Assembly: GCA_030592525.1 (NCBI GenBank) | Contig: JAUVIW010000004.1 | Span: 1 to 25,649, forward strand | Source: an archaeon | GTDB lineage: Archaea > B1Sed10-29 > WALL01 | Length of the DNA stretch: 25,649 nt | Reading direction: 5' to 3' | Part shown: piece by piece, positions 12,803 through 20,042 of the stretch | Layout of the letters: each line of letters begins with the position of its first letter | Numbering within the stretch: position 1 is the stretch's first letter | Made by a program: the position numbers and the translations under genes | Notes under the pieces: model-generated | Seen by the model: only the letters and a program-made list of their open reading frames with translations | What the model was told of the DNA's origin: nothing | Databases searched by the model: none

Positions 12803-14598
12803 GTGATAAACACGATTAGGCAACCCATAATTGCTATTTTGGCACACGTCGATCACGGAACCTGTTGAAGCGACCAGTTTCAGCAGACGTAAAGACGACG
12901 TTGCTTGACAAGATTAGGTCCACCGCTATCGCTTCAGGGGAAGCAGGCGGGATAACGCAGGAGATAGGCGCGACGGTTGTGCCAAAGGATACCATTACAG
13001 GGGTTTGTGGGGACTTGCTTGAAAAAATGGGGATTAAGCTCACGATTCCGGGGATGCTATTTATTGACACGCCCGGCCACGAAGCGTTCACCAACCTCAG
13101 GAAGAGGGGTGGGAGCATTGCTGATTTAGCGGTGCTGCTCGTTGACATCAACGAAGGAATACAGCCACAGACCACAGAAAGCCTTGAGATACTCAAGATG
13201 CACAAAGTGCCGTTCATCGTTGCCGCCAATAAAATAGACATGATTTACGGGTGGCAGCCAACAGAAGGCGAGTGCTTCAAGGACACCTTCACGAAGCAGC
13301 ACGAGAACGTGCAAAAGGACCTCGACAAAAAAATATACATGCTCATCGGAGAGCTGTTCAAGCAAGGGTTCAACTGCGAGAGGTTTGACCGGGTTGATGA
13401 CTTCACGAAACAGATAGTCATCGTGCCGACCTCAGGCAAAACAGGGGAAGGCGTTCCTGAATTGTTAATGTTCATCGCGGGGCTGACGCAAAAGTTCATG
13501 GAAAAGCAGTTGGAAACCGCCAACGGCCCGGGAAAAGGGACCGTGCTCGAGGTCAAGGAAGTCCAGGGATTAGGGACAACTATTGACACAATCATTTACG
13601 CGGGCAGCATAAAAGTGGGCGACTGCATTGTTGTTGGCGGGAAAGACGGCAACATTGTCACCAAGGTGCGCGCGCTGCTGCAGCCCAAGGCACTGCAGGA
13701 GATAAGGGACCCCAAGAAGAAGTTCACGCATGTAGAAGAGGTGTGTGCGAGTGCAGGGGTTAAGATTAACGCGCCGAACCTCGACAAGGCAATTGCAGGA
13801 AGCAGCGTTTACGTTGTTACTTGCGCTGACGAGGAGACACAGGCGTGCGAGGCACTTGCCAAAGAGCTGCAGGAAACCAGCATCAGCAAGGACATCCAAG
13901 GAGTTGTGCTGAAGACCGATTCAATAGGCTCTTTGGAAGCCATTGCACAGCTGCTGTGCAAGGAGAGCATACCGATTAAGAGCGCGAGCGTGGGAAACGT
14001 CACGCGCAAGGACATCATTGAGGCCGAGACCATACGGGACAGGGGATCATTGTTCGGTGTCGTGTTCGCTTTCAACACCAATGTGCTTGAAGAGGCCAGA
14101 GGAGAAGCTGAAGATGCCGGCGTCAAGGTGTTCGAAACCAAGATAATTTACCGGTTGATTGATGAGTACAAGGAATGGTCTGTCAAGGAGAGGGAGCGCG
14201 AGAAGGAGGAGCTGCTCAAGAGCTCGCTTTACCCTGCTAAAATAAAAGTGCTGCCTGGCTTTGTGTTCAGGCAAAGCAATCCCGCTGTTGTGGGAGTGGA
14301 AATCATCGACGGCATACTCAAAGTACCCTGCCCGCTCATGAATGAAAAAGGCAAGCGCTGCGGGAAGATAAAGAGCATACAGAAGGATAACAAGTCAGTC
14401 AGCAAGGCTGAGCAAGGGGAGCAAGTCGCCATCAGCATAAGCGGCATCATGATAGGGCGCCAAGTGAACGAAGGCGACACCCTTTTTACAAACATCCCAC
14501 TAAAGGAGATACCCAAGCTTGACAAAGAGGTTGTTGAGCACAAGGAACTCCTTCAAGAGATCAAAATGATCAAAAGAGAACAAAAGCTATCAATATGA
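12803..14598 (+). CDS. infB: Translation initiation factor aIF2/5B (IF-2 family GTPase), interrupted by a 32-nt intron: join(12803..12860,12893..14598)
   Basis: Exon 1 starts at GTG 12803 (an in-frame TGA lies at 12797) and encodes I-R-Q-P-I-I-A-I-L-A-H-V-D-H-G. Exon 2 supplies the rest. Spliced, the P-loop reads A-H-V-D-H-G-K-T-T-L-L-D with the Lys codon split A|AG, and the protein is 587 residues, normal for archaeal aIF5B. Other landmarks: switch I G-G-I-T-Q-E-I-G-A, G3 D-T-P-G-H-E, G4 N-K-I-D, and beta-barrel domains to the end. Unspliced mRNA would stop two codons after H-G (T-C-stop), giving a 21-residue peptide. aIF5B is a GTPase for subunit joining and is expected to be essential, so a dead gene is unlikely. 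The exon 2 frame alone could start at TTG 12865 but would lack the P-loop. S6e follows after 17 nt. Confidence 0.93.
12846..12901 (+). other. Bulge-helix-bulge intron (12861-12892, 32 nt) in the infB P-loop with its exon flanks
   Basis: Outer helix: ACGTCG (12846-12851) with CGACGT (12896-12901), a bulged A at 12852, then TC (12853-12854) with GA (12894-12895). Central helix: ACGG (12855-12858) with ACGT (12887-12890), three Watson-Crick pairs plus a closing G-A. Bulges: AAC (12859-12861) and AAA (12891-12893), three bases each. Inner stem: CTGTTGAAG (12862-12870) with TTTCAGCAG (12878-12886), nine pairs including two G-U, over a 7-nt loop. Cutting after the second base of each bulge removes 12861-12892 and restores the frame and the conserved H-G-K-T-T sequence. 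Confidence 0.88.
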
Positions 14599-14615
14599 TA
14601 ATGGAGTGGATCTAG

Positions 14616-15095
14616 ATGAAAATAGTTATATCCAACCCCGAAAACGGGAAGTCCTACCAAAAGGAGCTGGAGGCTACACAAGCCAAGACGCTCTATGGGA
14701 AGAAGCTGAAGGAAACCGTGAAAGGGGACACTATCGGGATGACAGGCTACGAGCTTGTTATAACCGGTGGGTCCGACAAGCAAGGGTTCCCTATGCGGGC
14801 AGACATGCACGGCACAAACAGAAAGAAGCTTCTCCTCACAGGCGGTACTGGCTACAAGCCAAAGGAAAGAGGCATCCGCAAGAGGAAGAGTGTGCGCGGA
14901 AACACTGTTTCAGAAGAAATAGCGCAAATCAACTTCAAGGTTGTCAAGACAGGCAAGGACGGACTCGACAAGATTTTGGGCAAAGTAGAAGACAAGCCGA
15001 AGGCTGAAGAAAAGAAGGAAGAGAAGCCAAAGGCTGAAGAAAAGCCAAAGGAAGAAAAGACTGAGGAGAAGCCGAAAGAAGAGAAGAAGGAGTGA
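14616..15095 (+). CDS. rps6e: Ribosomal protein S6e (eS6) with repetitive charged tail
   Basis: 159 residues; the first 125 or so are S6e: M-K-I-V-I-S-N-P opening, G-F-P-M-R-A-D (about 66-72), L-L-L-T-G-G-T-G-Y and G-I-R-K-R-K-S-V-R-G-N-T-V-S. The last 30 or so residues repeat K-P-K-A-E-E-K/K-P-K-E-E-K units, which archaeal S6e usually lacks. It is a small-subunit protein. It follows infB by 17 nt and probably shares its transcript. The main frame's homology ends before the tail, so the tail is an add-on, not a misread frame. Confidence 0.95.
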   Translation: MKIVISNPENGKSYQKELEATQAKTLYGKKLKETVKGDTIGMTGYELVITGGSDKQGFPMRADMHGTNRKKLLLTGGTGYKPKERGIRKRKSVRGNTVSEEIAQINFKVVKTGKDGLDKILGKVEDKPKAEEKKEEKPKAEEKPKEEKTEEKPKEEKKE

Positions 15096-15101
15096 AGCTG
15101 A

Positions 15102-15632
15102 GTGGTCAACCTATACACAGACCTACCCCCAAAGTACCGGGGAGCGCTTAATGTCGTAGTGGAAATACCTTCAGGCAGTGTGAACAAGATAGAGTACCAC
15201 GCTGATGGGTTTTTCCGGCTCGACCGGGCGCTATACTCAGCTGTCTACTACCCCTTCGAATACGGCTTCCTGCCCCAAACCCTGGCTGGAGACGGAGATG
15301 CCCTGGATATTGTCCTGCTCGTCACACACCCCACTTTCACGGGATGTGTAGTGCAAGCAAAGCCTATAGGTATCCTTAGAATGGAGGATGACAAGGGAGT
15401 GGACGACAAGATAATCGCCGTCCCGACGAACAGCGTCGACCCACGCTTCAAGAAGCTCAAGAGCATTGGTGACATCGAGCTGCACGTGCGAAAAGAGATA
15501 CAAGAGTTTCTCTTGGAGTACAAACGGCTTGAGAAGCGCAAGTTCACCAAGTTCATAAGGTGGGAAGGCATAAAAAAAGCCGAAAAAGCTATTGAAAAGT
15601 CCATCAAAGAGTACAAGGAGGCCAAAAAGTGA
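15102..15632 (+). CDS. ppa: Inorganic pyrophosphatase, family I
   Basis: 176 residues from the GTG at 15102, six bases after the S6e stop. Active-site residues of soluble family I enzymes are present: E-I-P-S-G-S (21-26), K-I-E-Y (29-32), Y-P-F-E-Y-G-F-L-P-Q-T (50-60), the metal-binding D-G-D-A-L-D (64-69) and D-D-K (101-103). It hydrolyses diphosphate to two phosphates, pulling forward tRNA charging, RNA synthesis and isoprenoid condensation. A Lys/Glu-rich helix ends the protein. Its stop overlaps the aIF2gamma GTG start (GTGA). Confidence 0.96.
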   Translation: MVNLYTDLPPKYRGALNVVVEIPSGSVNKIEYHADGFFRLDRALYSAVYYPFEYGFLPQTLAGDGDALDIVLLVTHPTFTGCVVQAKPIGILRMEDDKGVDDKIIAVPTNSVDPRFKKLKSIGDIELHVRKEIQEFLLEYKRLEKRKFTKFIRWEGIKKAEKAIEKSIKEYKEAKK

Positions 15633-16816
15633 GCAAGCAGGCAGAGGTTAACATCGGGCTTGTGGGCCACGTGGATCACGGCAAGACAACGATCACCAAG
15701 GCACTTACAGGAAAGTGGACAGACACGCACTCGGAAGAGCTCAAGCGAGGTATCACCATCCGTTTGGGTTACGCTGATACTGTTATACGGTATTGTGAGT
15801 GTGGAGAAACCACTGTTGAGGAAAAGTGCCCGAAGTGCGGGAAAAAGACAAAAGCGAAGCGCACAATAGCGTTCGTGGATGCGCCGGGACACGAAACCCT
15901 AATGGCAGTGATGATTTCAGGGTCGGCGATAATGGACGGGGCTATGCTCATCATAGCCGCAAACGAGCCGTGCCCACAGCCACAGACAGAAGAGCACTTG
16001 ATGGCACTCGGGATGATGGGAATAAAAAACATCATCATCGTGCAAAACAAAGTGGATTTAGTGAGCAGGGAAGAAGCCGAAAAGAACCATGAGCAGATAC
16101 GCGAGTTCACCAAAGGCAGCATAGCGGAAAACGCCCCGATTGTACCCATCGCAGCACACTATGGAATTAACCTGAACGCACTGTGCGCGGCGATAGAGGA
16201 ATACATCCCAACACCCAAACGGGACTACACCAAGCCCGCAAGAATGATGATCGCAAGAAGCTTTGACGTGAACAAGCCCGGCACAGAGCTAGGAAAGCTC
16301 ACGGGCGGGGTTGTAGGCGGAAGCCTGATACAAGGCAAAATCTCCATCGGTGACAAGATTGAAATACGCCCCGGCATAAACAAGGACGATGAATGGGCGC
16401 CCATAGTGACGGAAGTCATTGGCCTAAACACCGTGGGGACGAAAGTTGACGAGGCCGGGCCCGGTGGCCTGATAGGTGTCGCAACAAAGCTCGACCCAAC
16501 GCTCACGAAGACAGATAAGCTTGTAGGCAATATCGCTGGCAAGGAAGGAGATTTGCCGCCAGTATGGGATGAGCTGGAACTCGATGTGACCCTTATGGAT
16601 AGGGTTATAGGTGTCGAGAAGCCAGAGCCGATTAAGCAGAATGAGCCCCTGGTCATAAACGTAGGGACTGCAACCACAATCGGATTCATGCAGGGGATGA
16701 AGCCATTCAAGCTAAAGCTCAAAAGGCCGATATGTGCTGACAAAGGGTGGAAAGCAGCGATAAGCCGGAGGATAAACAACAGGTGGAGGCTAGTGGGATA
16801 TGGCACAATCCAATGA
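15629..16816 (+). CDS. eif2g: Translation initiation factor aIF2 gamma subunit
   Basis: 395 residues from a GTG overlapping the ppa stop. GTPase motifs: G-H-V-D-H-G-K-T (13-20), D-A-P-G-H-E (85-90) and N-K-V-D near 137. The zinc knuckle typical of eIF2gamma has C57, C59, C68 and C71. Domains II and III follow with E-L-G-K-L-T-G-G-V-V-G-G-S and the C-terminal R-R-I-N-N-R-W-R-L-V-G-Y-G. It forms the aIF2 heterotrimer that brings initiator Met-tRNA to the ribosome. Unlike the infB P-loop, this related P-loop is uninterrupted. The end overlaps the next gene by 17 bases. Confidence 0.97.
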   Translation: MSKQAEVNIGLVGHVDHGKTTITKALTGKWTDTHSEELKRGITIRLGYADTVIRYCECGETTVEEKCPKCGKKTKAKRTIAFVDAPGHETLMAVMISGSAIMDGAMLIIAANEPCPQPQTEEHLMALGMMGIKNIIIVQNKVDLVSREEAEKNHEQIREFTKGSIAENAPIVPIAAHYGINLNALCAAIEEYIPTPKRDYTKPARMMIARSFDVNKPGTELGKLTGGVVGGSLIQGKISIGDKIEIRPGINKDDEWAPIVTEVIGLNTVGTKVDEAGPGGLIGVATKLDPTLTKTDKLVGNIAGKEGDLPPVWDELELDVTLMDRVIGVEKPEPIKQNEPLVINVGTATTIGFMQGMKPFKLKLKRPICADKGWKAAISRRINNRWRLVGYGTIQ

Positions 16817-17180
16817 AGTTGTGTTAGACACCAACTTCCTCTTGGTTCCCACCCAATTCAAGATAGATATTGTTGGCGAGATCAAGCAGCTGGTGCCTGG
16901 AGCAAAGTTTGTTGTGCTCTCTGGGTCATTGCGCGAACTCGAAAACATAAAAGGAGGCAAAACAGGGATGCTATTCGTTGAAAAGAACGGCGTGGATGTT
17001 AAGGAATCACGCGGGCATGTGGACGACGCAATAGTCGACTACGCTCGCGAGAACAAAGCAGCCGTAGCAACGAATGATGTTATGCTCATCCAGCGCCTAA
17101 AGGAAATAGGTGCGCCAGTAATACGCATGCGCAAGAAGCAAACCCTTGCGCTTGAAGGGTATATTAAAGGAGGAGAATGA
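16800..17180 (+). CDS. PIN-domain RNase, Fcf1/Utp24-like
   Basis: 126 residues. It has the PIN nuclease pattern: V-L-D-T-N-F-L-L (8-15, first Asp), L-R-E-L-E-N-I (acidic residue near 47), D-D-A-I-V-D-Y-A (near 77) and A-T-N-D-x-x-L (near 94). Archaeal Fcf1-like PIN proteins commonly sit between aIF2gamma and RNA polymerase subunit E', exactly as here. Eukaryotic Fcf1/Utp24 cleaves pre-18S rRNA, so a role in rRNA processing is likely. The translation-gene context makes a VapC-type toxin unlikely, and no antitoxin gene is adjacent. Confidence 0.88.
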   Translation: MAQSNEVVLDTNFLLVPTQFKIDIVGEIKQLVPGAKFVVLSGSLRELENIKGGKTGMLFVEKNGVDVKESRGHVDDAIVDYARENKAAVATNDVMLIQRLKEIGAPVIRMRKKQTLALEGYIKGGE

Positions 17181-17756
17181 ATGTACAGACTCGTTTCCAT
17201 AATGGACACCGTCCGTGTTCCCCCGAAGAACTTCGGGATGAAGATAGACGAATCCGTGTTAACAGTGCTGCGCCAGCAGTACGAAAACAAGATTGACGCT
17301 GACTTGGGGGTTATTTTGGCTATCACAGGCGTCAAGAACATCAGCGGCGGAAGAATAATTCCAGGTGACGGCGCGAGCTATCACAACCTCGAATTCGAGG
17401 CCCTCGTGTTCCAGCCGCGCTTGCACGAGACCATTGTAGGCAAAGTGGGTGAAATCGCCCAGTTCGGCGCCTTCATCAAAATTGGGCCGATCGATGGCTT
17501 GGTGCACGTATCACAAGTGACGGACGACTTCATATCCTACAACGAGAAGACCGGAACACTCACAGGCAAGGATTCAGGCAAAGTGCTCAAGGAAGGAGAC
17601 GCTGTGAGAGCCCGTGTCGTCACGCTGTCCATGAAGAACAACATCACAGACAGCAAAATCGGGCTTACCATGAGGCAACCGGGCTTGGGCAAGATGGAAT
17701 GGATAGAAGAAGACAAGAAGCCCAAGGTGGTTAAAGGCAAGAAGGGAGGCGAATAA
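17181..17756 (+). CDS. rpoE1: DNA-directed RNA polymerase subunit E' (Rpo7)
   Basis: 191 residues, beginning immediately after the PIN gene stop. The N-terminal half has the Rpo7 tip domain (M-Y-R-L-V-S-I-M-D-T-V-R-V-P-P opening, G-D-G-A-S-Y-H near 68). The C-terminal half is an S1/OB fold (G-K-V-G-E-I-A-Q-F-G-A-F-I-K-I-G-P-I-D-G near 89-108, then L-V-H-V-S-Q-V). Rpo7 pairs with Rpo4 to form the stalk of archaeal RNA polymerase. A Lys-rich tail ends the protein. Spt4 follows after two bases. Confidence 0.96.
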   Translation: MYRLVSIMDTVRVPPKNFGMKIDESVLTVLRQQYENKIDADLGVILAITGVKNISGGRIIPGDGASYHNLEFEALVFQPRLHETIVGKVGEIAQFGAFIKIGPIDGLVHVSQVTDDFISYNEKTGTLTGKDSGKVLKEGDAVRARVVTLSMKNNITDSKIGLTMRQPGLGKMEWIEEDKKPKVVKGKKGGE

Positions 17757-17758
17757 AA

Positions 17759-17950
17759 ATGGGTGACAAGGCATGCAAGGAATGCAAGCGTGTTATCGAG
17801 AAAGGCAACGTCTGCCCGGGCTGCGGGGGAACCAACCTCACGACCAGCTGGAAAGGCGCTGTCATAATATTCAACCCGCAGGAATCAGAAATAGCGAACA
17901 ACATGGGCATATCACTGCCCGGAAAGTACGCACTGAGGCTGAGCAAGTGA
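17759..17950 (+). CDS. spt4: Transcription elongation factor Spt4 (RpoE'')
   Basis: 63 residues with a four-Cys zinc ribbon at C6, C9, C19 and C22, then W-K-G-A-V-I-I-F-N-P and S-E-I-A, the archaeal Spt4 core. It pairs with Spt5 to keep RNA polymerase processive. Its stop overlaps the GTG of the next gene (GTGA), the classic archaeal Spt4-dephospho-CoA kinase arrangement. Confidence 0.95.
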   Translation: MGDKACKECKRVIEKGNVCPGCGGTNLTTSWKGAVIIFNPQESEIANNMGISLPGKYALRLSK

Positions 17951-18426
17951 AAAAACTTCGGCTAGAGCAAAGGGCAGGGCTCAAAGAGCCCTTCGGGCCA
18001 ATAGTACAAGAAATAAGAGGCAACGCCATAACCGTTGGGGACCAGTGTTCCTCGAAAGCAATAGCCAACGGCGCAGAGCCAAGAGTGGTCATCTACGACA
18101 GGCGCATCAAGCGAGCGCCCGCACCAAAAGAAGTGAGCGATGTGATAGACGCTTACGACGTAAAGACAGTGAAGGTAAAAAACGATGCGGGGACACTCAG
18201 TGATGAAGCCATTAATGCCGTGAAGGAAGCGCTACAAGGAAACGAGCGTATAAAAATAGAGGTTGAGGGCGAGGAAGACCTCCTCGTGCTGCCCGTGATA
18301 GAAAACGCACCCCTCGGCACAATCGTGTACTATGGACAGCCCAACAAAGGCATAGTCGAAATAACAATCACAGAAGACACCAAGAAAAGAACCAGTGAGA
18401 CCATCTCAAACATGGAGGAGATTTAG
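17947..18426 (+). CDS. GTP-dependent dephospho-CoA kinase (DUF359)
   Basis: 159 residues from the GTG at 17947 that overlaps the Spt4 stop; the longer frame from 17773 runs inside spt4 and is spurious. The sequence fits the archaeal DUF359 family: K-E-P-F-G-P-I, then G-D-Q-C, V-I-Y-D-R-R-I-K-R, N-D-A-G-T-L-S-D-E-A and V-E-G-E-E-D-L-L-V-L-P followed by a Y-G-Q-P-N-K-G loop. This family was shown to phosphorylate dephospho-CoA with GTP in Thermococcus, the last step of CoA synthesis. It sits between spt4 and S24e as in many archaea. Confidence 0.9.
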   Translation: MKKLRLEQRAGLKEPFGPIVQEIRGNAITVGDQCSSKAIANGAEPRVVIYDRRIKRAPAPKEVSDVIDAYDVKTVKVKNDAGTLSDEAINAVKEALQGNERIKIEVEGEEDLLVLPVIENAPLGTIVYYGQPNKGIVEITITEDTKKRTSETISNMEEI

Positions 18427-18427
18427 A

Positions 18428-18862
18428 ATGAACGTGAACATAAAGGAAGAGATCGTGAACCGCCCGCTTCACAGGACCGAACTCTTTTGCGAGCTCGAGT
18501 TCGACGCGGAGACACCGTCACGAAAGCAGATTATCAAAAGCGTGGCCGCAAAGAAAGGCATCAACGAAAGCCTAGTGGTCGTGGACAGGATAGACCAGCC
18601 CTTCGGGAAGAAGGCTGCAAGTGCTTTCGTGAAAGTCTACGAATCAGAAAAGGCACTGAAGCTAGTTGAGCCAGCCTACAAAATGGAAAGGGACCAAAAG
18701 TCCGAAACCAAGAAGGCTGCAGCGAAGCCAGCAGAAGAGAAGAAAGAAAACGCTCCTGCCGAGGAGAAGAAGGAGGATGCGCCTGCTGAAAAACCAAAGG
18801 AAGAGGCTCCTGCTGAAGAAAAACCAGCAGAAGACGCTCCCGCAGAGGAGAAAAAGGAGTGA
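18428..18862 (+). CDS. rps24e: Ribosomal protein S24e (eS24) with Ala/Glu/Pro/Lys-repeat tail
   Basis: 144 residues from the ATG at 18428, one base after the preceding stop; a frame opening at 18395 adds eleven residues unlike the family. The first 95 or so residues are S24e (N-R-P-L-H-R-T-E-L-F, T-P-S-R-K-Q-I-I-K-S-V-A-A, F-G-K-K-A-A-S-A-F-V-K-V-Y). The last 45 or so are an imperfect repeat of A-P-A-E-E-K-K-E units, absent from most archaeal S24e. GC-rich repeats in the DNA here make long antisense frames that are artefacts. Confidence 0.95.
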   Translation: MNVNIKEEIVNRPLHRTELFCELEFDAETPSRKQIIKSVAAKKGINESLVVVDRIDQPFGKKAASAFVKVYESEKALKLVEPAYKMERDQKSETKKAAAKPAEEKKENAPAEEKKEDAPAEKPKEEAPAEEKPAEDAPAEEKKE

Positions 18863-18867
18863 GATAG

Positions 18868-19053
18868 ATGGGTAAGGATAAGAAAGGAAAGAAAGCGCCG
18901 AGGAAGCGAACACGAGTAAAGAAAAGCGATCTCTACGATAAAGGTGAACGCAAGCGAACACCATGCCCCAAATGCGGACCAAGTGTCTTTATGGCACAGC
19001 ACAAGGACCGCGAGACATGTGGCAGGTGTGGCTACACGAAGATGAAGCAATGA
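18868..19053 (+). CDS. rps27ae: Ribosomal protein S27ae (eS31)
   Basis: 61 residues: a very basic N-terminus (G-K-K-A-P-R-K-R-T-R) then a zinc finger with C33-P-K-C36 and C51-G-R-C54, ending Y-T-K-M-K-Q. Size and motif match archaeal S27ae, which lacks the ubiquitin fused to it in eukaryotes. The stop overlaps the kae1 start (ATGA at 19050). Confidence 0.96.
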   Translation: MGKDKKGKKAPRKRTRVKKSDLYDKGERKRTPCPKCGPSVFMAQHKDRETCGRCGYTKMKQ

Positions 19054-20006
19054 CTTGCCTTGGATTCGAATCAACAGCCCACACGATAGGGGTTGGAGTT
19101 TTCGATAACGAATGCCTCGCGAATGAAAAGGAAATGTACACGACCATAGGCGGGATACACCCGCGCGAGGCATCTCAATTCATGACAAGCAGGGCGCATG
19201 GAGTAGTGCGCACTGCCTTGGAAAAATCGGGCAAGGCTATTTCTGACATTGACTGCGTTGCATTTGCGCAAGGGCCGGGGCTAGGGCCGTGTTTGCGGGT
19301 GGGCGCAGGGCTCGCGCGGACAATCGCGCACTATTATGACAAGCCACTGATAGGTGTGAACCACTGCATCGCACACATAGATGTGGGCAAGTGGGCCTGT
19401 GACTTGGAAGACCCACTGGTTGTGTATGTCAGCGGGGCGAACACGCAGGTGCTCGGCCTAAAGGACGAGAAATATCGCGTTTATGGAGAGACACTTGACA
19501 TTGGCTTGGGAAATGCACTGGACGCGTTTGGAAGGGAGCTGGGAATGGAGTTCCCCGCAGGGCCAAAGGTCGAAAAGCTGGCGCGCGAAGGCAAGGAGTT
19601 TATTGAATTGCCGTACAGCGTGAAGGGCATGGACCTCGTGTTTTCGGGGATACTGACTGCAGCGAAAAAGCTTGCTGGCAGCGTGGATGACAGGGACCTG
19701 TGCTACTCGTTCCAGGAGCACTTGTTCGGCATGCTTGTTGAAGTCACGGAAAGGGCGCTCGCGCACACCAAGAAAAAAGAGGTGCTTCTTGTGGGTGGCG
19801 TGGCGCAGAACGCACGGCTGGTGGAAATGATGAGGGGGATGGCAAAGGTGCATGAAGCCAGCTTCAGCGTGCCACCGAAGGAATACAATGCGGACAACGG
19901 GTTCATGATAGCGCTAAGCGGCCAGCTGATGCATGATGCTGGCAGGGATGAGGCTGGGGACATCAACCAGTTCTGGCGCTCAGACGACGTAAGGGTTACG
20001 TGGTAG
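19050..20006 (+). CDS. kae1: tRNA N6-threonylcarbamoyladenosine synthase Kae1 (KEOPS subunit)
   Basis: 318 residues from the ATG at 19050 that overlaps the S27ae stop; the longer frame from 18963 lies inside S27ae. ASKHA-fold landmarks: L-G-F-E-S-T-A-H (4-11), G-P-G-L-G-P-C-L-R-V-G (75-85), the metal-binding H105-x3-H109, S-G-A-N-T-Q-V near 132, G-G-V-A-Q-N near 250 and N-A-D-N-G near 277. Kae1 transfers threonylcarbamoyl to A37 of ANN-decoding tRNAs. There is no fused Bud32 kinase domain at the C-terminus, unlike many euryarchaeal versions, so Bud32 must be encoded elsewhere if present. Confidence 0.96.
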   Translation: MTCLGFESTAHTIGVGVFDNECLANEKEMYTTIGGIHPREASQFMTSRAHGVVRTALEKSGKAISDIDCVAFAQGPGLGPCLRVGAGLARTIAHYYDKPLIGVNHCIAHIDVGKWACDLEDPLVVYVSGANTQVLGLKDEKYRVYGETLDIGLGNALDAFGRELGMEFPAGPKVEKLAREGKEFIELPYSVKGMDLVFSGILTAAKKLAGSVDDRDLCYSFQEHLFGMLVEVTERALAHTKKKEVLLVGGVAQNARLVEMMRGMAKVHEASFSVPPKEYNADNGFMIALSGQLMHDAGRDEAGDINQFWRSDDVRVTW

Positions 20007-20012
20007 GAAAGC

Positions 20013-20020
20013 CATAAATA
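20013..20020 (+). promoter_or_regulatory. TATA box of the hydrogenase operon
   Basis: CATAAATA starts 30 nt before the ATG at 20043 in the 36-nt gap after kae1. The spacing predicts a leaderless or nearly leaderless transcript for the seven-gene hydrogenase operon. Confidence 0.6.
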
Positions 20021-20042
20021 CCCCGTTTCCTTTGGTTTCACC

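Noticed and set aside
12857..12895. Intein remnant in the infB P-loop
   Set aside because: The insert is not a multiple of three, hits a stop after two codons and has no splicing blocks (no His-Asn before Thr), so it cannot be a working intein.
12803..12901. infB as a frameshifted pseudogene or sequencing error
   Set aside because: A 32-nt insertion exactly at the P-loop Lys codon with a matching BHB fold is hard to get by error or decay, and the other 568 residues are intact. An essential factor is unlikely to be lost. Raw-read confirmation is still needed.
16800..17180. VapC-type toxin
   Set aside because: The PIN gene is within the conserved aIF2gamma-Rpo7 run and has no antitoxin partner; the Fcf1-like assignment fits better.
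18676..19173. Long antisense ORFs opposite S24e and S27ae
   Set aside because: They are rich in Ser/Phe/Ala, products of reading the Lys/Glu/Ala repeats backwards, and have no ribosome-binding sites or recognisable domains.
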